A DNA stretch of 64,000 bases from Plantago major (taxonomy: Eukaryota > Streptophyta > Magnoliopsida > Lamiales > Plantaginaceae), in assembly GCA_026545765.1 (NCBI GenBank), contig CM048842.1:32165167-32229166 (forward strand), given 5' to 3'. The notes below the pieces were generated by a model. It was not told the origin of the DNA. It ran no database searches and saw nothing but the letters and a program-made list of their open reading frames with translations. Numbering within the stretch: the stretch's first letter is position 1; each line of letters opens with the position of its first letter. Both the position numbers and the translations under genes were made by a program. Of the stretch, positions 22,203 to 33,525 are shown in pieces.

Positions 22203-24390
22203 CACCAACCTGGAAAAGGCGGGATTCAGAAAGCTAGCAAAGGAAGTGGAGAAAAGGCTACTCCTTCAAATGCTCAGAGAGCCCCGTCATCATCACCTCC
22301 CAAGTCTCATCAAGATATCCAACAGGCTTAGCACAATGATGGCAAAGAAGAAATTTCAGTCGCTGAGTTCAGGATTGAACAACTCAGAAAGGTGTTGGAA
22401 GAAGAAAAGAGAATCAGCATTGAGTGTCAAGCTCTTGTTGATGAAAAGGAGGCCAAACTCAAGAAGCTCAAAGAAGCTAATGCCAAGGAATTGGCACTCC
22501 TAGATGAGCAAAGAAATCTGAAGAATGCCATTGTTGTCACAGCTGCTGAGATAGATGCCATGGATGACAATGATGATGAAGAGCATGATGCTGAGGCTGC
22601 ATCAGAAAGACCTTCTACATCCCCTCAGAAGGCCAGCATACTCCAAGGCAAACAAAAGATGTTAGCCAGCTTGCAAACAATCCCAGAGAAGGATTATGAG
22701 AGTGATGCTGAAGAAGACCGCAACTTGATTACTGCAGAAGAAGATGAGAGACTTATCACTCAGCAAAAGAGAGCCCTACTTGCTCCTCATATCTTCTCTA
22801 CACCAGGAAGTTCAAGAAGTGAAGAGCACCGTGCAAGGAATAGTGTCTTTTTGGAACTCAGAGAGACACTAGTTGCCCAAGACACAGAAGTGCTAAAATC
22901 CATCCCAGAAGAGATGAACCCATTGGTTGCTGCTTTACTCAATAGAGCAACCAACATAGCTCTCTCTCAAAAAGACCTAGGGTTGGTCAGGGATGAGGAT
23001 TGTAACAATGCTAATGCAGCATTGAATGAAGCCATCTATGCTGTCCTGCAAGCCAACGCCATCCTAAGGCCGCTTGAAGAGCTCAACAGAAAGGAGCGAG
23101 GCGGTTAAGCGTAACAAAGAACTGAAGAAGGAACTTCAAGAATTAGTCAGGGTGCACAATAATCTCCAGAAAAACTTTGAATCACTCTCTGAAGCTTATG
23201 CTGTCATGAGTCAGTCATTCATGACTAAGGGGGAAGAGATGCCTCAGAAAGGCAGACGAGGAAAAAGAAAACAATCAAATCCTCCCTCCTCAAGTTAACT
23301 AGTCATCAAGGACACTGGAGATGCCCCTACTGAAGAAGTTGTTCCAGATCAACCAGCCAGAAGGCTGAGGAGTATGATAACTAGGGGACCCAAGTCCCTT
23401 TGAATCTCAGGAGAGAAGAAGACTTCTGAAGAAGAAGAAAAGGAAGAAGGAGAAGTAAGAGGTCAAGAAAGATGCAAGTCTCCAACTTTGAACTTCAATG
23501 ATGATGAGGATGATTCTGACACAAATGAACATCCACTTCACAAGAAAAGGAGACAAGCAACTACTTCACAACCTCCTCTGGCAGTAAGGCCTTTGGAAGC
23601 CAGAACTCCTTCTGGAAATACCAAGTCATTACAAGGAACATCCACCAGCACAGCCCCAAGGCAGGAAGAAAGGGTTAGAGGATCTCCTGACAGAAGGCCA
23701 CCTAATAGAAAAGCAAGAAGGGATTCCCAGTTTGGCAGAGTAAACAGAGAAACTCATCAAGAAAGGCCAACTGATGCCCACATTGAGTATGTGAAGACTA
23801 GTAATGAAGAGTCTTCATATAGGTGCATTCTGAACAAGAGAGGGTATTGGATTCTGGAACTACAACATCTACTTGTCAATGATAAGTTTCCAACTCCCAT
23901 CCTCAACCAAATCCTGAAATGGAGAGAAGGCAAGCCAGAATTGCTAAAACCTGAGCACCTTCATGCCTGGCTAAAATTTGAAGTAGAAAAGAGGAATGAA
24001 GCCGGAAAGATGGATCTTTCTTTTGCCTGTCCTTACCCAAAGCTTGATGATGTACACAAGGTAAGAAAACTGGATGGTAGCTACAGCAGGAAGAACAAAC
24101 TAGGTGTTTCAACCTATGAGTCATTCTATATGACATTGGATGAATACCTAGATGATATACACTATCTGGAAGAAATATACAAGTATTTCAACCTATCTCA
24201 GCTGCAAGTAGACCATGCCTGGGTCTGGGGAAAGTACTTCTGGGTGAAACATTTTCTGCGGAAGAATCACGAGCTTGGCAAGAGTTACCATGAAATATGT
24301 GACTTATCCAGAAAGACAGAGCTCTCTGTCAGAAGGATTATTTATGACTATGTCCAAGAATGCAGAAAAGTGGATGATTATGTCAACTGA
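21678..24390 (+). pseudogene. Copia B third gene, exon 6
   Basis: It starts with the block LLKAFQKHTIKKHIKCFRQW and a HALFPTESYSFATLMHEDF motif, conserved in C and D. Next come a poly-Asp run, a coiled-coil segment around 22380-22500, and an acidic middle. The C-terminal domain (YRCILNKRGYWILELQHLL, then HAWVWGKYFWVKHFLRKN) ends at the stop at 24388-24390. Stops near 21927 and 22329, a frameshift near 23100 and a stop near 23400 inactivate it. Function unknown. Confidence 0.72.
22167..22201 (+). repeat. (GAT)n microsatellite coding poly-Asp
   Basis: An uninterrupted GAT run inside exon 6 of the Copia B third gene. C and D have shorter acidic runs at the same place (DDDDAP). Confidence 0.9.
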
Positions 24391-24821
24391 TCCAGAAAGG
24401 ATGCTGAAGAACTTGAGGTATCTGAACCCAAGTTGCATTTCTGAAGACTTGAAGACTAGTAACATTAGAATACTCTCTTAGCTTGGATTCTCCTTTGTTC
24501 TAATTTACTTAGTATGTTTTGTTACCTTTTTGTAATCTTGCTGATTGTTTCTGAATTTCTCTATCTGTAAAAGTTGCATCTTACTCTGTAAACTGTACCT
24601 ATCTGAAGATCATACTCTCAGATACATTCTAATAGATGACAACTTATCAGCAAAGATCACTTCCTGTGATTTGGTTGATGTTTACTTTCTGCACTTAATT
24701 CAACTAAAATTGAATATCATTTGAAATGATTAAGTGGTGGATTGTTTTCTCTTCCAGGATTACAAATTTGTAATAGGACTTAAAAGATAGTCATGGATGA
24801 CTGATCAAAAAGGGGGAAATT
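24391..24821 (+). other. 3' untranslated region and polypurine tract of Copia B
   Basis: Non-coding stretch after the third gene. The purine-rich AAAAAGGGGGAAAT just before 24822 is the plus-strand primer site, and the same PPT (one base varied) precedes the 3' LTRs of C and D. Confidence 0.85.
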
Positions 24822-26222
24822 TGTTAGGAATATCTGTTAGTATTTTGATCACTCATCACATGTTCTTATCTTAGCCAGAAAGGTGATTAAGTACTCTTGG
24901 TTCACTTGAACATTGTAAAAGAGGAAATCACTGAGTATGATTAGTCTAGTAAATCTTGTATTAGGATTATAGGTCTCTGAGTGTAATTTTATTTCGAAGA
25001 CCATGAAGATCAATCCTAGCAATGGAGCTTTTCCAAGATTAGAAGACCAAGATTGCACAAGATTTATGAAGATATCAAGGTTTAGTCTAACTCAGAAAGA
25101 CTATGTCCTTAATCCTTTCTTAAGTGTATTTACTTACTTTTGAAATATGATTCTGGACATATGACATCATGAGTATGGAGCATGCAATCCATCAGAAAGG
25201 CTCATGTATCCGTTGAAGACTACAGGACAAGAAATAGTACAAGTGCATTAATTGCATCGGCAGAAAAGGCAGTCCTCTCTGAGACATGAGACAAGGACTT
25301 CTGAGTACTCATTTCAAGATAAGTATAGACTGAATTTGAATTGTGTCTAACGGATATAATTCCAACAACTCTCAAATTCATCTATATATATATCACACAC
25401 TTAGATGCTGAGAAACACACACCTTAGAACGCTCTATCTTGCAAACTTACCATCAAGCAAAGTATTCTCTCAAGCACTCTACTACCCTTTCTGAAAGCTT
25501 TCTGTTGCTCGAAAAATCACTAGTAGTTCTAAGTTGTCCTGAACCTTAACAAGAGATTGTTATTCGTAAAAGAGTTGAACTATCAGATACCCTTTCTGAA
25601 GCTCATTCTCCAGAACGGACATCAATTACTTGGGTCAGTAAAGAGCAGACTGCCATCCACTGAACAAGTGTATTAAGTAGTCTTGTTCTATTAGGCTCTC
25701 TGAAAACATAACTGAAAAGTTATACGAGAAGCCTCTCTGACAAACCTTATAACCAACACCATCAAGGCGTGGGGTAGAGGAAGTACTTGATTTGGGAAAT
25801 CAAGGAATAACTCCAAGGTTATCTGAGTAGAGGAAGTACTTAGCTCTAGGAGCTGGGGAATAACTCATGGGGAAAATTTGGTTGAGAACCATTTGTTTAG
25901 GAATCTTAGAATAGGATTATTGTAAGGTGAACTCAATTATCTGTTATAGTGAATTCTAGGTCTCAGAAAGACCGAAGTGGATTAGTTGGAGGATTACGCC
26001 ACCTCCAGATACCACTATACTTGCTGTGTCATTTACCTTTCTGTATTTACATTTCAGCAAAGCACACACACATACTTATTGTTTCTGCACTTACCTATCT
26101 TAAAGTCTTCCGCGCTCTGAATTTAAGTATCAGAAACCTGTGTGTTTATCGACTAAAGTTTTAAAAGTCTATTCACCCCCCCCCCCCTCTAGTCTTTTTC
26201 TTTGCCTTTATCTGGACCAACA
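24822..26222 (+). repeat. 3' LTR of Copia B
   Basis: 1,401 bp. It differs from the 5' LTR by one extra 53-bp tandem unit (starts at 25774 and 25827) and by small indels. The TATA run is near 25382. The CCATT target duplication follows at 26223-26227. Confidence 0.95.
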
Positions 26223-27110
26223 CCATTGAAGATCCATTTAGACTTTGTATGCAGTAAGATTAAACTTGATTCTGATGCAACCTATCTACTCAAGGAAGTG
26301 TAGGTTATTATATGAGACAGGGCTACAATGACCTATATGCGTTGTTTTGAAGCGCTTGATAGGAGTTTGGAGGATTTTATGCACCGACCAGCCTCACCAT
26401 TCGAGGGTTTGGTTATTGTATTTGTCGGAGAATTTAGACATATATCGCCAGTGGTTGCGGGAGGGTCTAGATCTGAGATTGTTGATGCAACAATATGCTC
26501 ATCCAAAATTTGGAATTCGTGTGAAGTCCTCAGGCTTACAAAGAACATGAGACTGCAGGTAACTAAATGTTTGTTTCACTTATGGTATGATTTTAGTAAT
26601 TTGTATCTTTCTTTATATTTTGTAAAGTGTGTTTTGTGTTTTTAAGCTGGTACGTTAACAATTGAGATTTATGAGACTAGAGAATTCATAAAGTGGATAC
26701 TATGAGTTGGTGATGGAGTTGCCGATTGTGATAATGACAATGAGGTTGATATCAAGATGCCAGAGGACATTCTTTTTCAAGAAGTGAGAGATCCTATTCC
26801 TACCATTGTCCAAAGTACATATCTATCCTTACTTGAGCAGTAAGATTATGCTTGATTTTGATGTAACATGTCTACTCAAAGAAACAAAGCTTATTATATG
26901 GGACGAGGCTACAGTGACCAATATGCATTGTTTTGAAGCGCGTGATAGGATTTTGAGAAATGTTATGCATCGACTAGCCACACCATATTTGGTGGTTTGA
27001 TTATTGTATTTGGCGGAGACTTTAGATGACATCTTGCCAGGGTTTCATGAGGTCTAGATCCGTCATTGTTAATATAACAATATGCTCATCCAAAATTTGG
27101 GAATTTAGTG
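26223..27110 (+). pseudogene. Helitron helicase core, two degenerate copies
   Basis: The first copy (to about 26560) continues the protein cut by Copia B: YLLKEV, an FEALDRSLEDFMHR block, PFEGLVIVFVGEFRHISPVV, and SKIWNSCEVLRLTKNMRLQ. These are Pif1-type helicase motifs, with the Walker B DEA degraded. A linker EFIKW..VGDGV (about 26690) follows. The second copy (about 26830-27110) repeats the same region, with LIIWDEATVTNMHCFEA now keeping a good DEA motif. Pif1-type helicases unwind DNA during rolling-circle transposition. Not translatable as one protein. Confidence 0.75.
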
Positions 27111-27399
27111 AAGAGTATATTAGTGGTTTGAAAGGGGGAAGTCTATGGGAATTTGCGAGTTTTTTACGTCACCTTTTCGTAACCATGTTGTAATCACGCA
27201 GCATGTCGAGGCTTGAGTAAGTTTGGAACAAAATATGGACTTTATTATCAGACGACATTATGTACAATCAACAAAGGTTACTCAAAAATCCTGGTACACT
27301 AAATTTAAATACTATATTACACATTCCCACATACAATGACAATCAGCTTAAATTTTCTATGCAATTGTCATGTAACGATAGAGAACTCTTCAGCCAGGT
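27111..27399. other. Non-coding gap within the Helitron
   Basis: No readable helicase motif or other gene. Probably decayed Helitron sequence. Confidence 0.35.
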
Positions 27400-29371
27400 T
27401 TGAAATTCACTAATGAACAAATAAATAATATTGCTATTATGCAAGTACAGAAGTTACCGAAGAAAAACTACAACAATCTCAGTTCATTTGACGATATGCC
27501 CGTGCTGGATGAGCCTGTTATATAAAATGCTACAAATCCATTCATTTTGTATTAGATGTTCTATGTTAGAGTTGCAATGGAGCATAGCACGATGGTTTAT
27601 ACCCACAATTGACTGATGGATAACGTGCCATATATGAAATTATGTGTATTGTCGATGGTCAAAATGGCGAAGTATTCTTCTTATACATCTGCGGATGGAA
27701 CACAAAAACCTTTATAAAGAGTTCCCCTGTTTTTTAGGGCTAGAGAAGATATTGTAAATCCAGTTGTGTACAGTGGGCTTGCATCACTCATTCTTTATAA
27801 AGGTAGGACAGTAGTCCGGAATATTCAAGTTTCAGAATACCATTGCATATCACGAGGACTCAACATTCAATAAGCTCATGATTCAGAGGTCACGGGAATG
27901 CTCAAGGATGCTCGACTTATTATTTGGGATAAGGCTTTCATGACAAACCAACATTGTTTGAAGCGATCAATAGGAGCTTGAAGGATGTGATGGGCCGTTC
28001 AGATGAGCCATTTGGTGGGAGTGGTGATTATCTTCGGCAGGAACTTCCGATATATTTTGCCCGTTGTTCCTGGAGGAATAGTTATAATATTGTGAATGCC
28101 TCTATATGCTCCTCTAGGATATGAGTTGTTGTGAGGTGCTTCGACTGACAAAGAACATAAGATTGCAGGTAAATCACCCGTTTTATCTATATACCACGTA
28201 CTTATATCATACTCCCTCCGTCGCGGGTTCATCTTCCCGCAGGCCCGGCCACAAGTTTTAAGATTAAAATGAATAGAGTAGGAAAGATGGTGATAAAGTA
28301 TGAAAAGAGTGAATAAAGTATGACAAATATTGAATAAAGTAGGAGATATAGTGAATAAAGTAAGAGAGAGGTTTTCCATTTAATGAATGAGAAGTTGAAA
28401 TTGAGACGTCCCAAAATGGAATGCGGGAAGTTGAAGTTGAGATGGAGGGAGTATTTAACTTATCATTGTTTACGTCCAATTTAATCCTATACAGACTGAT
28501 TCGTCATCGTTCAAAATTAAAGAGATGAAAGAATTTGATGAGTGGATAACACATGTTGGTGAGGGCATTACCGCTGGACCTAATAATTGTGGGTTCATAT
28601 CAAGATCCCGAAGTTTTACATATTTGAGAAGTGAGTCATCCAATTCAAACTATTATAGATATTACATATCTTTCGTTGTTGTATCACTTAGGTGATCCAT
28701 TACTTGACCCTGTATATTTCATCACCGGGATGTTCTTGCACCTGCAAATGAAATATTTGATGATATAAATTAATTTTTCATGTCGAAGATGTCAATAGAT
28801 AGAATTGAATATTTGAGCGCATAGAGCATTGCTACGGAAGATAATTTTGAGAACGGTCTCGAACATGTTTTCACTGTAGAATTTTTCAACAATATTAATT
28901 GATCTAGATTGACTAATCTCAGGATCATACTAAAGGTTGTGTGTATGGTAATGCTTCTGAGAAACATAGATCAAACTTTCGAGTTGTGCAACGGAACAAG
29001 GCTTATAGTTACTAATCTTGGGAAGCATATCATCGAGGCAAAGATGATATATGGAATCAATGCATGCCAAACGGTTTTCATTATGAGGATGATGATGAGC
29101 CATCCGACGGGATGTAGTTCCCTATCAATTGACTGGAGACAGCTCCATATATTCGTCTGCCTTGCTATGACCATAAATAAGAGTAAGTGACACTCTCTCT
29201 CACACGTTGGCCTCTACCTCCCCTCACATGTATTCAACCGTGATCAGTTAAATGTTGCTCTTTCTAGAGTTACCACCGGGAAGGGCTTGAACGTAGTAAT
29301 TTGCGACGTAGAGGGTAATACATATGACACGGCAACAAACGTAATTTATAAAGAAGTGTTCGACAAGTTAT
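27400..29371 (+). pseudogene. Helitron helicase, third copy with C-terminus
   Basis: In broken frames, the Walker A region is seen near 27660 as GEVFFLYICGWNTKTF, where the GGTGKT signature is degraded. The Walker B region is near 27920 (LIIWDKAF). The sensor block near 28010-28160 ends LTKNIRLQ. The Stowaway MITE at 28212-28451 interrupts it. The EFDEWITHVGEG block follows near 28510. The C-terminal helicase motifs MLLRNIDQTFELCNGTRLIV (28909-29190), AMTINKS and LNVALSRVTTGKGLNVVI follow, to a stop near 29371. This is the clearest evidence for the Helitron. Confidence 0.8.
28212..28451. mobile_element. Stowaway MITE
   Basis: It begins CTCCCTCCGTC and ends GATGGAGGGAG, imperfect terminal inverted repeats typical of Tc1/Mariner-derived Stowaway MITEs. 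The target duplication TA is at 28210-28211 and 28452-28453. 240 bp, non-coding, inserted in the decayed helicase. Confidence 0.93.
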
Positions 29372-29414
29372 AAGTTGATTTTATCTTTTATGTGTGTTTT
29401 TTATAGAGAGATGT

Positions 29415-30345
29415 TAAACGTAGGACAATAAAATACTAAACGCAGGACAACTTAAACTTAATTACACGTGAAGTCCATATATAGCCAAATTTACATTACA
29501 TAGACTTCATATTTTGAATAATTACAACAAGATACACTTTTAATACAAATAAATTAAAATAACAAGGTTGATGGTTTGTACGTTGACGAAATCAAACATG
29601 AGCGAAAATCTAAGTGAAGAAGAGCCCTATCTTAATGCGACTGACAAAGAAAGTGAAGAAGAACCACCATGGTATGAAGATGGTTATTTTCAGGTATTTA
29701 TGTACTTATATGTGTTGTTTTAAGCTATTTTTACAGAAAAATTCGAGAAAAAGAGGGTGTTTTTTGAGTTGATACTGCCAAACCGTAACTGGATATTGGC
29801 GCCGAACCCTAGCGCCTTCATCAGCTAACCCACGCCCATATTCATGGCCGGTTGTGCTACATGGCGCCGAAAGTAAGCGCCATTAAGCAGGAAGGGCTGA
29901 ACAAAATGTCGCCAAGTCTATATAGCGTTGAGATGTAGCGCCAAGAGACGGGAATCCGCGATCGAATACATCACTACCTACAGTGAGATAGCGGCGAGAT
30001 CCATAGCCACATGTGGCTGATGGCTTTGATTGTTTTAGGCGGTGAATAAAAGTTGAAGCAACACTAACTTAATTCTTCCCTCTTCTTCTTGGTGAATTGC
30101 TCATCTTCTTAATTGATTAAAGCTTTTGTGGTTTTTTGGGTGTTGGAACTTGGAAGCTACTGTTGTTTTAGGGGTTTTGTGACTGACTGTATTGACTAAT
30201 TAGGTGTTTCGAAAATTTATGACTGAAATGATAATTTAAAAAATAAATGGAGATACTTGATAATAATATAAAATAGAGATTTAATGTGTAAATGTTTTAA
30301 GTTGTCATGTATTTAGTATTTTATGTCATGCGTTTAGTATTCGTG
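29415..30345. mobile_element. Inverted-repeat element candidate
   Basis: About 55 bp at 29415-29466 (TAAACG.AGGACAA twice, then CAACTTAAAC) match the reverse complement of 30280-30345. The interior has a short ATG frame at 29599 (MSENLSEEEPYLNATDKES, acidic) that reaches a donor-like CAG/GTATTT. It also has a GC-rich stretch with repeated GGCGCC words (29795-29935). No transposase is recognised. It could be a non-autonomous TIR element carrying a captured gene fragment. Confidence 0.4.
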
Positions 30346-30645
30346 TTTATATATATGGTTTTGTTCAATTTCACTAATTTATATTATGCACTTTTCAACA
30401 TGTAGAAGTTACTTTCGATGCAATGTTGAAGCGATTAGATCATGCATTTTATCACCTTACAATTTTTATATGTTTCTCAACTTCAACATGTTATTATATA
30501 CATTTATTCATTTCTTATTTTAATTGTTTTTCATGCCCTGTCAAGTATTGACGGGCCATTAACTACTTTAAATGATTTTAGCATTATAAATCCAGTTTTT
30601 TTTTTACAAATTGAGCAAAAGATCACTATTGATAAGATAGTGAAC
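30346..30645. other. AT-rich non-coding stretch
   Basis: No supported gene. Probably the interior of the minus-strand Helitron whose 5' end is at 30776. Confidence 0.35.
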
Positions 30646-30776
30646 CAATCAGAATCTCCCAAATGATCACATGAGTAAAAAACTGACCAATAGAAATGAT
30701 CGATAGTGCCATGTCAGCATGACGCATGGCTATGCTTAGAGGGCTTGAAAATGTCTTCTTTTTATACGTATATAGA
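30646..30776 (-). repeat. Second Helitron 5' terminal segment, minus strand
   Basis: Read on the minus strand it starts TCTATATACGTATA after an A and aligns for about 130 bp with 7432-7560. It therefore marks the 5' end of another Helitron family member in opposite orientation. No coding part could be assigned to it. Confidence 0.45.
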
Positions 30777-31241
30777 TTAACAACAGCTCAAAAAATGGAG
30801 CTGTTCAAGCTCCATTATCCGTTAATGGAGCTTCAAAGCTCCATTAATGGAGGTTCAAGGGGAATTTTTTTTCTTCTTTAAATTAGTGATTAGGGTTTAG
30901 TGTTAGTTGAATGCAAATTGTGTGTTGATGATGACGAAGATACTTGTAATTTGAAAAGAAATTGAGTTTGATGATGAAGAATAAGATGAATAATGGTGAA
31001 ACATGGAGGTTTAATGAAGAAAAAGATAAAAATGAAATATTAAATTGTTTTGGGTCAATTGTGAAATTATTTTAACCTTTACAGGGGTGATGTGCAATTT
31101 ATTATTTAATTATCCACGTGGAAATGATTTAATGAACTAGTCAACGCAGAAAATACATTTTGGACTAAAATGTTATTGTTTAAATGTGAGGGACTAATCT
31201 GTTATTATGAACTTTATTAGGGAGACCTGGAGAAATTAATA
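30777..31241. other. Palindrome cluster and AT-rich spacer before the LINE
   Basis: 30797-30862 contains AAGCTCCATTA-TCCGT-TAATGGAGCTT and ATGGAGCTT-CA-AAGCTCCAT, short perfect hairpins. The rest is AT-rich, with no gene seen. Confidence 0.6.
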
Positions 31242-31254
31242 GAATGACATTTTT

Positions 31255-31449
31255 TTGGGGGATTGGGGGGGGGGGGGGTTAAAAAAGGTGGCTTGGGTAA
31301 ATTGGGAGGTCGTGTGTAAACCAAAAGAGCTTGGCGGATTAGGTTTGAAGAAATTGAAATATTTCAATTGGGCTTTGTTGGGCAAGTGGGTTTGGAGTTT
31401 CTTGGGCGGGTCGAAGTCTCTTTGGGCGTGTGTTCTTAGGTCGAAGTAA
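31255..31449 (+). pseudogene. LINE reverse transcriptase C-terminal fragment
   Basis: KKVAWVNWEVVCKPKELGGL followed by GLKKLKYFNWALLGKWVW matches the conserved block after the RT domain of plant L1-type LINEs. It ends at a stop at 31447-31449. This part supported target-primed reverse transcription in the parent element. Confidence 0.75.
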
Positions 31450-31859
31450 GGCGATATTTATGAGGTAGTAGAGAGTTGTAGGAGGAGTAAACCATAGAGA
31501 AAATTTCTCTTCTTGGTGGAGGGATGTTGTTAAAGTGGTAGGCGTGGGGAGTGGTTTTGGGGAGATTTAAGAAGGAAGAAAGGTATTGGCGAGTCTACCA
31601 AAATTTTGGGAAGTTGTTTAAATTTTGGAGGTGCTAGATTAAGAGATATTTTTCCTAGATTATATATGTTGGAGGTGGAAAAAGAGATGGTAATTGTTAA
31701 TGTTGTTAGGATAATTGATGGTGAAGTGAGTTGGATGTGGAAGTGGTGGAGAAATCTATTTGTGTGGGAGGAGGATGTACTAGCTGATTTATTTCTCATT
31801 GTTAACATGAACTTTTCGCCAAACTGGAGGAGGATAGATGGATTTGGATCAGCTCCAAA

Positions 31860-32200
31860 GATTTGACTTATTCGACTAAGGAGGGGTACTCTAAGCTGGT
31901 AAAGACACAAGGCGGTTTTTAGGGGAATTCAAAACAGTGGACTAGATTGATTTGGTATAAGTGGGTGCCGTTGAAAATTGATGTTGGACAGCCTTCCTTC
32001 TTTACCAAACCATAAGAAACGCAGAATCTTGTCAATGGAAGAAAAATGTGTGTGCAGGCTTTGCGAAAGGAATACTGAGGAGTCGGAGACTCACTTATTC
32101 TTCCGGTGTGAGTTTGGATCATCAGTTTGGAGATTGTTAGGCGAGTGGTTAGTCTGTGAGTTCGAGCTTAATGGAGAAACATAAGTTATTTTATCAAATT
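31860..32200 (+). pseudogene. LINE zf-RVT domain fragment
   Basis: The residues CRLCERNTEESETHLFFRCE followed by FGSSVWRLLGEWL are the zinc-binding zf-RVT block of plant LINE proteins. A preceding WTRLIWYKWVPLKI, in another frame near 31938, is the usual lead-in. Frameshifts separate the parts. Confidence 0.75.
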
Positions 32201-32657
32201 TCTCATAGGTTGTTTCCGCGAAGTCGAAGTTGGCGTGGCAAATTTTTTGGCATGGTACGGTGTGGCTTACTTGGAAAGCACGTAATGGTGTGATATTCAA
32301 AGGTGAAATTGCGAATCTGGCGAATACAGTTGAATTAATAAAATACTACTGTTGGTCGCGGATAAGAAGGAGGATGGGTGAATCATCTTTACAATTATGT
32401 AGATTGGGAAGTCTGTCCGATGGGAGTTCTAGATATAAATCTAGTTCGAAGGGCAGAAACGGAGGTGGAGATGCATTGAAGTGTTTCGGCTCGGAGTGTG
32501 GCTGTCTGGTGTGGAAGAGTCCATTGGAGTTTTTGCAGTAAAGTGTTGAGAATTGGTTTGGTTTCATAAGCAGCAATGTTGTGGTTTTACTATTTGTATT
32601 GTTGGTGTTTCTGTGCTTTGGGTCTTTTGGACAATTGGGCATGCCTTGTGCTCTTTT

Positions 32658-32708
32658 GTTTAATGGCAATAAATTTTTTTAACTATTTCAAAAAAAAAAA
32701 AAAAAAAA
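32658..32708 (+). terminator. LINE polyadenylation signal and poly(A) tail
   Basis: GGCAATAAATTTTTTTAAC carries AATAAA, followed within about 25 nt by the A-run, as expected for a reverse-transcribed LINE mRNA. Confidence 0.75.
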
Positions 32709-32997
32709 GGACGCTGGTATTTAGAAGTTAATTGTTGGGAATCTCTTAAAGTTCAAAATAATCATACCTAGGTGTGGTAGAGTTCTAAAGAAACTTGTCC
32801 CTTATCTTTTAGATGTACTAAACAAGCAAGTATGGCAATTTATAAAACAAGACTTGGTGAGAATATTTTATGTTGAAGATGAACAAGGTCGACCCATAAG
32901 ATTTTATCCAAATGAATGACATTATTAAATAACCTCAGCTTGTTGTTTACTCATAGTCTAAAGCATCGAACACTTGTCTCTTGTGTTTGACAGCTGA
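32709..32997. other. Spacer between LINE and Gypsy LTR
   Basis: No gene or repeat recognised. Confidence 0.4.
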
Positions 32998-33517
32998 TGT
33001 GACAATAAAATGTGCGATATTCTATGCTTTTAGACCCTCGTTTTTTGCCCAAAATTCAATATTTGTATCATATTATGGCCAATTACCAAATTCTTGTGTA
33101 TTTTGTAGGTCATGATCGTGTTTTTGAAAAATTGAACGATTTCAGGCACCAAAACGTCATATTTGTGCGAAATCGAAAAAGTTAAGCAAATACGCTGAAT
33201 TGGCCGTTGCACGAATTTCGAGGAGTCAACAGATGTTATGCGAAGGTAATTCAAGATGCAACAACATTGTAGAAGACCAATTTTCGAGGAAACGAAGTTA
33301 CGCAGCCCGAAATCGAAGAACAAAGAAGAACAGACAAAACCTTCAGGAATTGCAATTGGCAGTCCATAGTCGACTGCAAAAGGCTCTGTGCGGTCCACTA
33401 TCGACCGCAGTGAAGAAGAAGATTATGGAAAATGGGTTTTTCCTGGCCTGTCAGGCAAAAGCCCACCATTCTAACCTTCCTTATTGAAGAATGGCAGCCA
33501 GAGCTCGGATTTTAAAC

Positions 33518-33525
33518 TATAAATA
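33518..33525 (+). promoter_or_regulatory. LTR TATA box (Gypsy)
   Basis: TATAAATA in a CT-to-AAG context about 1 kb upstream of the PBS, a plausible U3 promoter. Confidence 0.55.

Larger units (their letters stand above)
10995..26222 (+). mobile_element. Sirevirus-like Copia retrotransposon B (15.2 kb)
   Basis: The LTRs 10995-12357 and 24822-26222 start TGTTAGGAATATC and end GGACCAACA. Target duplications CCATT lie at 10990-10994 and 26223-26227. A primer-binding site matching the tRNA-iMet 3' end (TGGTATCAGAGC) follows the 5' LTR, and a polypurine tract precedes the 3' LTR. The order is gag, pol, a hairpin region, a TATA-like box, then a multi-exon third gene. The size, the extended Gag and the [10 protein letters not shown] motif point to the Sirevirus lineage (inference). 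All coding parts carry stops or frameshifts. Confidence 0.95.
7432..29400 (+). mobile_element. Decayed coding Helitron, split by Copia B
   Basis: Rolling-circle Rep/helicase protein remnants run on the plus strand at 9960-10994 and resume at 26223-29371. The 15.2-kb Copia B sits between them with a CCATT target duplication. Without Copia B the element would be about 6.7 kb. The 3' end (CTRR with a preceding hairpin) was not identified, so the right boundary is approximate. Further insertions lie inside it: a TIR-type element at 8112-9087 and a Stowaway MITE at 28212-28451. Confidence 0.6.
31242..32708 (+). mobile_element. 5'-truncated L1-type LINE
   Basis: It keeps the end of the reverse transcriptase, a zf-RVT-type domain, a 3' UTR and a poly(A) tail of about 18 A at 32691-32708. 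The left edge is uncertain and lies near the T/G-rich run at 31245-31285. Target duplications were not found. Confidence 0.75.

Noticed and set aside
29599..29694. First exon of a host gene
   Set aside because: Only 32 codons, inside an inverted-repeat element, with no convincing downstream exon.
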